Below, one piece after another: positions 11,901 through 23,400 of a DNA stretch of 64,000 nt (its first letter is position 1; the number at the start of each line of letters is the position of its first letter). This DNA is from Anadara kagoshimensis. Lineage: Eukaryota > Mollusca > Bivalvia > Arcoida > Arcidae. A program made the position numbers and the translations under genes. Below the pieces are notes generated by a model. The model made no database searches. It saw only the letters and a list, made by a program, of their open reading frames with translations, and was not told the origin of the DNA. The stretch is taken from assembly GCA_021292105.1 (NCBI GenBank), contig CM037861.1, positions 33,944,172 to 34,008,171 on the forward strand, in the 5' to 3' direction.

Positions 11901-14334
11901 TAAGAAATATTACACTGTTACATATACTAAGTGGTTATACATATACCCTCTATGTATTGAAATTGAATTTCATATTAATAATTTAAGATGATAATTGGAT
12001 GTATCTTTTATTCTATCAAAACAAAAATAAACCAAATACTTTTGTGCACACTACAGCTATATTGCACAATTTTATTCTGAACAGACAGAAATATTCTTAG
12101 TCAAAATTATAATAAATACTAAACTTACCCCAAAACACCATTTCCATGGATGGTTGGACCGGCAAAATCAAAATTTACATCACTTTCTAAATTAACATAA
12201 TCTGTCTTGTAGCCCAACTTCATTTTTCCATCTTTTTTCCTGAAATAGTTTTTAAAAATTGACTAATATACAAAATATATAATATACTGTTGTCACTTAA
12301 GGCATGGTATTATATATTTTATACAAGAGACTTGGGGAGAGAGAAGAGTTGAAACTTTATTTAAAAAAAAAAATTCAAGCTATGCAAGTTGCAAGGCAAA
12401 GTCACAATTTTTCTCAATCCGCGTTTTTATCTCAACTGTTACTGCTAAATCAATTCACCTGATAGGCAAGAGTTTGGTTATCAACTAACCATGTATACCA
12501 AGTTTAGTAAAAATATCTTTAACAGTGTTGGAAGAGTAGATGGGATAATCTATTACAGCAGACAGACCTACCAACATCTTTCCATTCCAAGTTCTGTTTC
12601 TTTTCTTACATTTTTAAAACTACCTTCTGCCTTTTAAATTGGGGAAAAATTGAAGTTCTGAAATACAGCAAACTGCATTAGGATCCACAAACTGCATTAG
12701 GATCCACATTGCAAAGATGTTATATTGTCACAATATTTACCATTTTGTGGGCAAGGACAACTAGGTTTAATTTGCTAGTATATCACTCTCGTTTTGGGGA
12801 ATTTTAGTGAGCAAATTGAGAAATTTTAGTCATTTTTCCCCAGGGAAAACACCCTTAATTCAGTAGTAATTTTAGGCAAACAAAATGATTTGAAAGTGTG
12901 GCTATATATTTAGATATTGCAGCAGAACATTTTCAATATAATATAAAAGTAAAAGAATTAGAGTCACATAACATTATATGGTACAGAAAAGGTGTCCTGA
13001 TTATTGGAAAATCTTTGCTGCATAGTTCAGGTTATCCAATCAAGTAAAAACTTACCCTGTCTGTGGTGCAAAAGATGTATCAAATGACAATTTAAGTCCT
13101 TTTGTAAACAAATCTTCAAAGGAAACATCAACTGATAATACATTATCTGTAGTCCATTTTTCTTTAAATGTTAAACCTGTGTAATAAAACAATGGTTTAT
13201 TGTAGTGGGATGTCATTACTATGTCTCACAAATGAAGCAAACAATCAAATAAATAGCTTTATTAACCATTGAAAATTGTCTGTGATTGAAAATTTTAACA
13301 GGATGGAAAAAGTTGCAAACAAATAAGAAACTTAGGCTCAGAAATACATATGGTACAATCCTAAGTTGGTACAGGTTTACCAAACTGATTTATGAATTAA
13401 ACATAACATGCTAATCAGGTGGATTAAGGAGTGTTTACCCTTACAATTCAAGATGACAGAGTAGTTCTTTAACAATCTAAACACACCAACCTCTCTTGCA
13501 TGTTTCAAAGAAAACCCTCAATTGGAATTTTAAGTTACATGTAAATGCATAGAAAACAATTTTGAATCTATATTTTTCTCTTGTCAAATCTTGTAAGATA
13601 AAAAATCTCCTACTGTTGCTGAAAAATCTTAACTTCAGCATAAAACTTGATTTACTTTACTTAATTTTCTCTCATAAAGCAGATGTTTTATACTTACCAT
13701 ATTCACTACATTTATATTTAGTTTCTAAACTACCATTAACTTTTCCAGAATCATGGCTGGAATTCAGATTGGATGTGAACTCTGCTCCTACATCTGTTTT
13801 TGTTTTGGCTTCCAATTTGTAAAACCCATAGTCTGAAATAAAAATCAGAATGATAAAAGATTTAAAATACAAAATTAATGTACATTCTATCTAGTTCAAT
13901 TGTAATGAATAAGATTTTAAACTTGCAATAAATACTAAAAACAACATCACAAATTTTCAGTAATCAGGGCTCTACAATGTGAGTAAAATACTCACATTGT
14001 AATACTCTCATTTGGGAGTACTTATTTGTAGTTGCGAGTGGTTTATCATATTCACTCCCCCGTGTGCGAGGAGAATATCAAGTCAAATCTGGATTGTCCT
14101 TTCCGTTTCCGACAACGAAATCACTTTCTTCAAGCAACATCTTCAAAGTGCATAAAAATCATAACACTGCAATATGTCAATTTTTAAGCGCTTGTGTGGT
14201 CACGTTTTCACATGCCAGAAAGGTAAACAAAACGGGCAAATATCTTTGTTTTTCCAAGTCCGTGACTATGAAAATAAATGCAATCGTAGAGCCCTGGTAA
14301 TGTATAAAGGGCCCATTTCAATTTTAATATAATG

Positions 14335-14384
<50 letters not shown>

Positions 14385-14553
14385 GAGTCACTTTTTAAGT
14401 TCTCAGAAACATTGGTGTGCAAATTAAGAACAGTTAATTTACAATGAAATTTCTTAAGATTATTAATAAATATGATAATTTTAACATACTGTATCCTTTG
14501 CTAAATAGATCCCTTGCAGATTTTCCTAGATCTGAATATGATGGTGGAATCAT
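8974..14553 (-). CDS. VDAC: Voltage-dependent anion channel (mitochondrial porin), eight coding exons
   Basis: Minus-strand coding exons are 14553-14490, 13832-13698, 13176-13056, 12239-12129, 11689-11573, 10720-10570, 9655-9598 and 9065-8974. All have GT/AG borders and consistent phases, giving 282 aa plus stop, the normal VDAC length. The start [17 protein letters not shown] is the N-terminal helix. [79 protein letters not shown] and [13 protein letters not shown] are porin landmarks in order along the 19-strand barrel. Glu72 matches the bilayer-facing Glu73 of human VDAC1. The small 58-nt exon is fixed by phase: using the stronger GTAAGT donor at 9597 gives [11 protein letters not shown], while the earlier donor would run into a stop. 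The protein sits in the outer mitochondrial membrane and carries metabolites such as ATP and ADP. The introns hold several MITEs. VDAC is head to head with SAMD8. Confidence 0.97.
10187..10362 (+). mobile_element. MITE family A copy in a VDAC intron
   Basis: This element of about 175 bp has ends GTTTCC...GGAAAC and internal words TTTCACAAATTTTGGAAATT and TTGGCTACTAAT. Further copies lie at 24408-24560 (same orientation) and 34205-34395 (inverted), with fragments at 20010-20032 and 21705-21766. It has no coding capacity. Confidence 0.7.
10372..10546. mobile_element. MITE family C copy in a VDAC intron
   Basis: The terminal inverted repeats are CAGTCAAACCTGCCTTAAAG and its near reverse complement ending ACAGGTTTGATTG. 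Copies lie at 25552-25726, 31455-31697, 51975-52168 and 57628-57812. The ends resemble Tc1/mariner-type MITEs. The 'aaaggtcac' words inside are also inverted. Confidence 0.75.
11200..11335 (-). mobile_element. SINE-like fragment (family 2), VDAC intron
   Basis: The reverse complement carries the 'ggaggaaactaaagtg' and 'gacaagcaaactgacag' blocks of family 2. It is truncated and diverged. Confidence 0.5.
13965..14296. mobile_element. MITE with CAGGGCTCTAC ends and 5-bp target duplication
   Basis: The left end CAGGGCTCTAC and right end GTAGAGCCCTG are perfect 11-bp inverted repeats. GTAAT flanks both sides, as expected for a 5-bp target-site duplication. It is 332 bp with no transposase. An internal hairpin (AATGTGAGT / ACTCACATT) lies near the left end. 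CAGGG-type ends suggest a hAT-related non-autonomous element, possibly of the 5-bp-duplication group. It lies in the intron after VDAC coding exon 1. Confidence 0.82.
14339..14381. repeat. (GT)n microsatellite
   Basis: About 21 uninterrupted GT units in the first VDAC coding-region intron. Confidence 0.95.
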
Positions 14554-15444
14554 TTTTAATCTGGAAGATAAATAAATAAATAAATAAAAGCCCATATTAA
14601 GCATAGTAGTTACTAGCATTGTTCAGTGTATGACACAATACATAAATATACCCTCATTCCTACAAGTGCTACATCATTTGACATCAGCCTCAGTTAGGTC
14701 TGATAATTGAGTGTTGCGTTAAAGAAACAGTTTATCAACCTCACTGACATGAATTCAATAAACTATTGTAAATATGTTATAGTTGAAGTTCAAAATGTAC
14801 TAATGAAATTACATTGTAAATGTGAAATACAACCTCTTAAAAATCTTTCAAGAAAATGAATAAACAAATAAATAAATAAATAGTAATAATAACAATATTG
14901 CACTACAACATTAGTTAGAGTTATTCCCCTTTTACAAACATGTGGTAATGGCTTCTATTCAACTCCCAATTTTCTTTCGAGATGATTTTGCTGATTTCAA
15001 TCAGAAAATGTTTTAATTTGTTGATTCCTTTTTAAAAAGTGGTAACTACTGATGACTATTTAACAAAGCAGCTGACTAAGCTGTTACTTCAAATCCAAAA
15101 AGCCATTACAAAAGACATTGGGCCAAGTGAGCTAAAATTTATACACAAGACAGTGGTAGCCAAATACATTAGATCTGTTAACTAATGAATTGCGGACGAC
15201 ATTTTTGTAACACTTATTTGTGACCTAATTGTAATCACACACACACTCCAATGATGTAGATGAAGACATGTCCTCAAATATGTTGAACAAGGTCATTGTG
15301 ATAAAAAATAATTTTCTGCAGACCTTCTCATTGAATTCATTTCAGATATAACATTAAAGACTAAAAAAGAGAAATTATGATAAATGCGCATCCCTGTCTT
15401 TATGGGCAAGAATTACTCTGGTCACTTTGAATGATGCAAAAAAT

Positions 15445-15460
15445 GGGGGGGGGGGGGGGG
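15445..15460. repeat. Poly-G homopolymer
   Basis: A run of 16 G lies between the VDAC and SAMD8 start codons. Its length is likely to be uncertain in any assembly. Confidence 0.9.
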
Positions 15461-15717
15461 TTGAAGCAGTGCTCACTGCACCGGCATAGCGGCATTCAAA
15501 AGTGATAATTACTTGCAAACAAAAACATTCTAGCTGTCTAGATACAGATCAAAGAAAGGGTTTTGAAATTTTGCATGCTGTAACATGGTGACAATAAATG
15601 AAACATTTTTGCATCCCTGCTCATGCAGTTTGGGATTCCCAAAGACCCCAAGAACATAAATGCACAGTTTTGACGTTTTAATAGATGTCAGATGACATGT
15701 ACACGCCGATATTTTAC

Positions 15718-15974
15718 CTGAAATGCAACGAATAAATATGATATGTAAATGGGAGACTTAATAAATTGATAACGACAAAAGCAATCACCTTCAGTAGCAA
15801 TGCAGAAGCTACAGCAAGAAATTTCACCTTCAAGGTCACCGGCGAGTTGTCTACTTCCGGTTTCATAAGGGGATTCTGATATCAAGAAAGGGAACATAAT
15901 TATGAAACTCTAACAATTAACAATGGCAAAAACTTTCTAATAAAAAACAGCTTTCAAAATTATGGACTGTACAG
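15718..15974. promoter_or_regulatory. Putative bidirectional VDAC/SAMD8 promoter with ETS-type site
   Basis: CCGGAAGT on the minus strand (15853-15860) is the consensus bound by ETS/GABP factors, typical of TATA-less promoters of mitochondrial and housekeeping genes. On the VDAC side a CAG|GTAAAA donor ends a possible non-coding exon at 15718. On the SAMD8 side an ACAG|GTAATG donor ends one at 15974. A start near 15855 in each direction would produce two short non-coding first exons. Motif and donors are seen; promoter function is inferred. Confidence 0.4.
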
Positions 15975-16786
15975 GTAATGATCATTGTTGATTTTTGTTT
16001 CGAAAGAAATTCCCATGGTACTGAAGAGACCCTTACCGGTATAAACATTGCGTGTCTACTTCCTGTTGAAATGGCAATCGTGCTTGTGGTCAGTCACATG
16101 AGCAAAGTTCGTTGAGTATGTGCACTGATGTCATGCACAACTTTGTCAGTGAGTCTCTTTTACAGCGACACTGCTAAATTTGAAAATTAGTGGTAAATTT
16201 GGTTTTGCCAAATGACAAATTTGTTATATTTATGTGTCACCTGGTTATGTTACCCCCCCCTCCCTTCTGGGGTTCTACATCAAAATAATTCATACACATG
16301 AGAAATGCCCCAAAATAAAAAAATTAAAGGATCTCTTAGACACGAATAAATTATTTGTCTCTTTAAACATCAAAATTGTGAGACAGTTTTAGATATCTAC
16401 AAATGATTTTCCATTTCACCAGCTGCCAAAACATCAAAATTGGTCAACATACTTGGGAACAGGAGTGAATTTTTTTTCATTAATTTTTAACAACTTTCAC
16501 ATATAAAAATATAAATAAGCTGCCAGAATGGTAAGAAATTGGTCCAGGATTGGAACGAATTCACATAGTTTGGATTTGCCAGTGCACATCATTTGAGCAA
16601 TACCTTGTAACTTTCATGCGGATGTCATGAATCCTCAAGTAACATCATTTGTACTGGAAAACAAGGCTATATTATTCCTTTATTTAAGAGAAATAATACA
16701 GTTAGTATCACAACAGGGATTAAGATAAGCAGGGGCTGAGCTGTAACCTGTCTGGGCTCCTTAATTTTATATATTTTAACGGTATC

Positions 16787-18073
16787 GGGTCAATTCGCCC
16801 CACGGTAAATTCGTCCCCGTCAAATTTGCCCCCACTTTCATCAAATTCGCCCCCATGTCAAAATCGCCCCCACTGTCAAATTCACAAATGATTTTTAAAA
16901 AATCATATTCTTTTATTTAAATTGTAAAAGTACAGGGATTTATCAAGGGCATATTTAGGGCCGAAATTCAGCCCCATTCCCAATGGAAAAGCATTGATTT
17001 TTTTCCCAAAATGGGCTGAGTAAATTCCCAATTAAAAAAATACACTTAAGAAATCATGATTCAATAACTCCATAATGTCACCCAAAAGCAAGTTTTACAC
17101 AAAGCGCCTCAAGACAGAGGATGCAAAATCAAGTAAAAAGATTCTAGATTATTTTAACCCAACATGAAATACCGCTTCTACATCAAATGCATGGCTTCTG
17201 AGACCATGAGTATACAGACTTCTGACGTTGAGATTGAAAGTAAAGCGGCAAAATGCAATGATGACAAACTCGAACATCAAGTTTAATTAAACACTGATAA
17301 ACACTTAACGGCAGAAAAAGATTATTCATTATTAAATGGCATAAAAAATGATGTCGAAGTTTTCCCAAAATGAGCAAAAATTGATAGTTTTTTCCCAATT
17401 TTTAGTTTAGGGCCTTTACCCAAAGGACCCTGATAAAACCCTGAAGTAACATAAAATTATTTTTTAAGACCTCGGATATGCCAATTATTTGTAAATATGT
17501 ATTCACGGTTTTTATTGCAATCTTATTTTTTTGTCGCGCATTCATATCAAAAGTCCTTTGTAAGATTATGTTATAATCATGACAGTGGGTACAGTAAAAA
17601 GAAAATACTTAACGTTTATTAACAATAACATTAGAGTATTGATAGATTACATCATTGAGAGAAATCATTTAAAACGTCTTTTTCAACATACCAGGCGCTC
17701 CTTCTGTTCCTGGTAACATCCAATTCATTGTTCACTTGAACGCTTCTACTATGTCAGTATTTTATATATAAAAAATATTTTGTCAAAAGCAACATTGGAA
17801 ACATTTAATAATACAATTAAATATAAAAGTTAAATCCATAATTATATGGATGCATTGATATGTTTCATTTCTAAAGTAGCATTATGTTTTATTTATTTTT
17901 TATAAAAAAAATAAAAATAACAAATTATTTTGTTATATGGTTATTGGAAAAAAATGGGGGCGAATTTGCAAGAAGTGGGGGCGATTTTCACATGGGGCGA
18001 ATTTGTTGAAGGTGGGGGCGAATTTATCGTGGGACGAATTGACTTGAATTAAAATGGGACGAATTGACTTGAA
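16787..18073. mobile_element. Foldback-like element with about 105-bp G/C-rich inverted ends made of subrepeats
   Basis: The left arm (16787 to about 16890) is built of 'aaattcgccccc' words. The right arm (about 17950-18050) is its reverse complement with 'gggggcgaattt' words. The outermost 'gacgaattgacttgaatt' of the right arm is duplicated, ending at 18073. No transposase was found. A younger MITE (16933-17443) lies inside. The element sits between the divergent VDAC and SAMD8 start codons. Confidence 0.75.
16933..17443. mobile_element. MITE with CAGGGATTTATCA ends, nested in a foldback element
   Basis: The left end CAGGGATTTATCA and right end TGATAAAACCCTG match at 12 of 13 positions when inverted. 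AAGTA flanks both sides as a 5-bp target duplication. The subterminal 'tttttcccaa' and 'ttgggaaa' type words are shared with the MITE at 32196-32586, so the two are relatives. It is 511 bp and non-coding. Confidence 0.8.
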
Positions 18074-18696
18074 TTCATTTTAACTATTACTGCTACAAAT
18101 TCTATTCTGAGGAGAAATGGACCTCTAACTCAAAATAGTGAAGATTCATCTCTGTGCACATGTTATATTATTATTTGGTATAAAAAAACGAATTTCCTCC
18201 TGCAAAAAATATGTTTCATAGATTCAATTGACATAGAAAAAGAAACTTTTGATGTTTTGGAACATTAATTTTTGCTTTGTTCTCAATCTCTGAAAACATT
18301 TTTTACCAAAGGACAGCATTTTTGCATCTGACATGTATAAGGGGAGATAACTTTGTACTCTGCCATTTTATTGTGTCAAATTTGCCTTGGTTTAATCTAG
18401 TGGTATGTCACCTGTAAGTTACTGTATAAATTTGTTAGAGCTGAGCTGCTGACAACTCTTGCCTTACTGTAAACTGCATTTTATTGAGTGCTCCAAACTT
18501 TCGGGTTGGACCTGTAGTTGACTGATATGTGTAGTAAAAAATTTTAACATCTTATCATTCACTGTTCGGTTTGGAATGTGTAATTAATTGTTTACTTATA
18601 TACCCATACTGTAGAATCACTAATATTCATGCGGTTAAAATTGGGTGCGAGAGAGTTTCATTGAAACTGCATTTTGTGAAAATCAATCACATTTTG

Positions 18697-18968
18697 TGCC
18701 TTTTTAAGTAAAAAACTTCCCTTAATATTATATTTTGTGGTTTCTTAACATTATATTTTATGGTTATAACTATTCCACAAAAATCCCTCTGTTGTCCATT
18801 TTCACTAAAATTACATTCTTGCCAAAAGAGGAATGGTATAGAAACTTTGCATACCTTTCAAGTTTGTGCAGCTAGTTGACTAGTGCCTTTTCAAGTAAAA
18901 ATTTTCCTTAACATTATATTTTGTGTTTATTTAACAATAAATTTTGTGGTAATAACTATCCCACAAAA
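18697..18968 (+). repeat. Two direct copies of a block of about 90 bp
   Basis: The blocks 18697-18790 and 18883-18968 share 'aagtaaaa', 'taacattatatttt', 'ttttgtggt' and 'aactatcccacaaaa' words in order, about 186 bp apart. This is a local duplication of AT-rich sequence upstream of SAMD8. Nothing else is recognised at 18074-19076. Confidence 0.6.
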
Positions 18969-19073
18969 GCAGCGAATTAAATCCCAAATGGATATTTGTG
19001 ATTTTATAGAACTGTTTTGTATATGTCATAGATAATGCTTAAGTAATATTTCCTTTTATAACACCAAGCTATG

Positions 19074-19076
<3 letters not shown>

Positions 19077-19128
<52 letters not shown>
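19077..19128. repeat. (TA)n microsatellite next to the first SAMD8 coding exon
   Basis: About 26 TA units end roughly 40 nt before the acceptor AG at 19167-19168, replacing the usual pyrimidine tract region. Confidence 0.95.
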
Positions 19129-19131
<3 letters not shown>

Positions 19132-19169
19132 CAGTACATGTATAATTTTTGTATATATGTAATTCTAGG

Positions 19170-22100
19170 ATGAAAATGGCTGATGTTAACTCATGGACGT
19201 GTAAACAGGTAGCTGATTGGTTGAAAAAGAACGGCTTTGGACAGTATAAAAAGTTGTTTTGTGATCAACATAAAATTGATGGAAGAGTTTTATTAACGTT
19301 ATCAGAATCTGACTTGAAGCAACCACCACTGGAGTTGTCTGTCCTTGGTGATATAAGACGATTGTTATTGTGTATAAAAGACTTAAAAAGAGAAACCTTA
19401 ATTAGAACCAGTCAGGTCACATCCAATGGGAATGCAAAATTCTCTAGATCGGAAATATTTACCAAAAAATCTGTGCAAAGACTTGAAAGTAGCGAGCAGG
19501 ATGTCATTTCTGGAGACGAAGCGGAAGAAGAAGAGGAAGTATACTTTAAACATTCTAAAAAGTCAGGAATTCAGTCCAAAAATCTAGATCCAGAAATCTG
19601 GAAAACTGTTTTGAGTTTTCTGTATGTATTTACTGTGTTTTTGATCACAGCCTTTGTGATGGTTGTTGTACATGACAGAGTGCCAGATATGGAGAAATAT
19701 CCACCATTGCCAGATATATTTTTGGATAATGTACCTTATATTCCGTGGGCATTTCAAGCGTGTGAAGTAATAGGATTATTTTTAGGTTCAATTTGGTGTG
19801 TCATACTTGTTTTTCATAAACACAGGTGTGTATGTTTTAGTATTTTCTAACTGTCACATTATAATGCCTCTATGTTTCTTTTCTTCATTCTTCATTCAAA
19901 TAGATGTTTCTCTATTCCTGGTAGACAATATTGCCAAGGAAGTCTTCCAAAAGTACAAAATATACTGTAAAAAAACTATGTTTTCATAATTTTTAGGTAT
20001 AAATTCGGCTTTAAATAATTTTAAATTTATGGAAACCTAATAAGTGTCTTATGGCATGTTGCTACTAAGACCTGTAAAATCACAAATGTTATGAGTGTTT
20101 GAGATTGTGTTCCGAGTGGTAGGGATTAGATTTTCAGTGTTTCCATTGGTTAGTAAATGCCACAGAATTTAACATCAATAATTTATTTTAATGAGTACTA
20201 TATGTCAACAGAATCACTCTTTTTAGGGTTTAAATTTAAATGTGTGTGTATTTGAATAGATGTTCAGATGAGCTACAATGTCCTATAACCTTTTCTTTAT
20301 TTCTCTTTCAGATTTATATTATTAAGAAGGATGTTCTCGTTAACAGGGACAGTATTTTTACTTAGATGTGTTACAATGTTGATAACGTCATTATCAGTGC
20401 CAGGGGTACATTTACAGTGTGAAGGAAAGGTAACATAATAAATGTCCTGTGTTTATTGAACTTTAATTTAGAAAGGACCCTTGTGTCATTGGCCCCAATA
20501 AAACTAGAACTATCTATTGAGAGCCAAATACCCCCCTCCCCCAAAATTTTATGTTTTCCTGCGACTTTGGTTTAGGAACATGGCACACCTTTGGGCCATG
20601 AAGATTATTCATGTCAAGTTTTATGACAATGGTCCAAAGCAATTATGAGATATGGCCTGGACAGGATTTTTACACAGACAGACAGACATGGTGATTCTTA
20701 TATCCCCCTAGTTTGGGATGGGTATAAACACACTGGCCAATTTTGACCCATCTTTTCAATACCAATATTAATTGATATTTTGCTGTTCCTTTTTTGGGAA
20801 CACGTTACTATTACATGTATTATTATTGTATGAATGAGGAAATACAAAACATATATTTCAGATAAAATGGAACAATGTATGTCATGATGTCGACCCCCTT
20901 TTTAAAAAATTGGCCCCTCTTTTTTCAAGGCCTTGAACAGAATGGCACAACTTACCTCAGTTCTAGATTGAACACTTTATGTCACTAATATTGGCACAAG
21001 GGGACACTCATCTCATTTTGCACTGGGATTTACACTGTAGGGCATTCTAGGGTCTCTGATCGCCTATTGTACTTGGATTTAGGCAATAGAAATTGGATTT
21101 TGGGTTATTTAGGGGAAATGAATTAAAAAAAACTAGTAAAGCTCTGTAGCAAATTTGATACTACTGGATTTATTAAAAGTGACAAAAACATTTACAAATA
21201 AATTCATTTTGAAAAAAAATGTCGATTTTAAACTCTAATGGGAATGGGGGCCATTTTCAGCCTAATATGAAGTAGATTGACAGTTCTGTTAGTCTATATC
21301 AAAGCACCATCTTCAAGTTAAAAATATAAAAATATCTATTTGGGTTTTAATTATTCAGAAAACCCTTTAAAATTTTACAGGACATACAAAATATGTGAAC
21401 CCAAATTGGAATTATTTTTGACCTGTGCTTGAAAAAATGTGAACTTGAATGAGGCCCTTTCCCTTATTGTTTGTATGTACTTTCAGATGTATGGTGATAT
21501 TTATGCAAAACTGAGGAGGACGTTTGAGATTTGGGTTGGATTCGGAATGACTATACAAGGTGTTCGTTCCTGTGGTGATTATATGTTTAGCGGACACACT
21601 GTCATAATTACTATGTTTAATTTCTTCATTACTGAGTGTAAGTGAAAATATTAAATTCTGTTGTTTTGGGGGTTTTCACCGTTTGTTGTCTGACTTCCAT
21701 TGGTATTTTCCTCAGAAATTAGTAGCCAATGGCGATTTTGGCTACCAAGAATGGAAACATAGGGTTTTCCTTCCCTTAATCACAGTGTCCGGTTATTTGA
21801 AGGCGCCGGAGGCTCGCCTTTCGCCACTGTCACTCAGCTGCCAAAGCATTTCCAGGGTCACCAAAACGAGGAGGTGTGACAAGTGACTTGCTGGCAGAAC
21901 CTATTTGAGATGGTGGGCATTAACTCGCGGTTTTTGTTAGTGTATCTCCGTGACCAGAGAGACACCCCTCAAGACCCTCACCAGCATTTGACACCCCCCC
22001 CCCATGAGGTTTGCTGACTTGAATTTGCATTACAAAACAGGTACATGTATATACCGAAACTTTTTTCTTAACAGAGAAAAACCAATGTGGTGTATATACA

Positions 22101-23228
22101 TGTATACACCCAAATGTACCCCAAATAGGTGTAAATCACACCTAGTTGACCTGCATATTAATTATTATCACACAGGTAAAAACAAGCTTGTTTTTCAGGT
22201 GTGCAGATTTAGGTTTTTACTTATACAAAATGTATATGTTTAATAATTACCCCTCCTGCAATGCACTGAATTTGCATAAGGCACAGATAAAGGGAGTGTG
22301 CAGTGTTTGAAAAAACAAACAATTTTCAATATGTAGAACAAAACCAGATGGCTGCAGAACACTTTTTTACATTTAATTTGGCTTTTATATTTTGAATTCA
22401 TTATGTATAACATCAAATACAAACATTAGACATAAAAGCTTGATTTGCAAATAAGTGACTATCTAAGTTCACTGGAACAATGGTAGTGTGGCACCTGATC
22501 TAGTCTACATACATGTTTGTCTGGCAATAAAAACTCTTTTATTATGTTTTATTAAATCAGTTGCAGGACAAGTTTCCAGGACAAAAAATTGACGTATCGC
22601 CGGCCATGCCCACAATGTTCCGTCAAATGACCGGATGCTTGATAGAATGAAAACTCGGCATGAATAGCGCCATTTAATAACGTCACTGACACTAGTACGT
22701 CATTAGTTGCCGTGACGCTGCTTTGGCACCGTGATGGCGGCCTTTGTCAGAACATTGTGGGCGTGGCCGGCGATACGTCAATTGGTTGTCCTGTAGGTTT
22801 TTTATATACGTTTCTTATCACTGACACCTTAAACACTGAAATGATGTAACTATTTGGTTTTTTTTTTCTCTATTTCAGATACATTTAAAAAACATGTGTA
22901 TTACCTACATACTGTAACCTGGGTAGCCAATATCTTTGGACTTTTCTTCATTCTAGCAGCTCATGAACATTACTCCATAGATGTGTTTGTAGCCTTCTAT
23001 ATAACCTCCAGACTTTTCCTATACTACCACACGCTTGCCAACAATCGTTCTTTGATGTTGAGAGATAAAACTAGGACCAGAATTTGGTTTCCGCTATTTT
23101 CGTTTTTTGAATCGAGGTGTAGTGGGATTGTTCCAAATGAATTCGAGTGGCCTTTACCAAGTTTAGAAGACATAAAAGTATTTTATAGAAAAAGAAAGAA
23201 CATTTTACAGAAAAAGAAAGATAGTTAA
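19170..23228 (+). CDS. SAMD8: SAMD8 / sphingomyelin synthase-related protein (four coding exons)
   Basis: Coding exons are 19170-19825, 20312-20429, 21487-21637 and 22879-23228, all GT/AG with matching phases (2, 0, 1), giving 424 aa. Residues about 8-72 are a SAM domain ([28 protein letters not shown]). Residues about 112-130 form an acidic linker, and several membrane segments follow. The four family motifs are present: PPLPD (178-182), [25 protein letters not shown] with His295, and HEHYSIDV with His339 and Asp343, the lipid-phosphatase-like catalytic triad. Vertebrate SAMD8 is an ER enzyme that makes ceramide phosphoethanolamine and senses ceramide; the SAM domain separates it from SMS1-like proteins without this ER role. 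ATG 19170 follows an acceptor AG; a second ATG two codons later is also possible. A highly basic tail ([12 protein letters not shown]) ends the protein. Confidence 0.97.
20499..20730 (+). repeat. Dispersed repeat fragment, left end of the 31993-33297 family
   Basis: It begins AAACTAGAACTATCTATTGA and contains 'gacagacagacatggtgatt', which matches the flanks of the MITE at 32196-32586 without the insertion. It lies in SAMD8 intron 2. Confidence 0.65.
21705..21766 (-). mobile_element. MITE family A fragment
   Basis: Reverse-oriented piece with TTAGTAGCCAATGGCGATTT and the GGAAAC end, in SAMD8 intron 3. Confidence 0.6.
22577..22793. mobile_element. GC-rich MITE with about 43-bp inverted ends
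   Basis: The left end CAGGACAA...ATTGACGTATCGCCGGCCATGCCCACAATGTTC (split here) mirrors the right end GAACATTGTGGGCGTGGCCG...TTGTCCTG with few mismatches. It is 217 bp, much richer in GC than its surroundings, and ends 85 nt before the last SAMD8 exon. Target duplication unclear. Confidence 0.8.
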
Positions 23229-23400
23229 ATAGAATTATAGTTTTAGTACATTTGTAGGATGGTAGTGAAAATGTTGGTGATTGTGCTTGGTTGCAATGAA
23301 AATGTTATTAAGTATGCTGTCATATGTATAATTAATAATTTTTACTTATTTTGCAGTTCACATTTTTCTGCAAAAAAAAAAAAATAAATAAAAGGCCTTA
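23229..23400 (+). other. SAMD8 3' untranslated region with poly(A) signal
   Basis: AATAAATAAA near 23383 follows the stop codon by about 155 nt, after a short A-rich run. This is the first good polyadenylation signal. Confidence 0.5.

Noticed and set aside
15688-15897. 69-aa minus-strand frame between VDAC and SAMD8
   Set aside because: No homology or splice support as coding; it overlaps the proposed non-coding first exon and ETS site.
19149-19169. Upstream TTG start for SAMD8
   Set aside because: It lies before a good acceptor AG (19167-19168). The ATG at 19170 gives the family's normal N-terminus.
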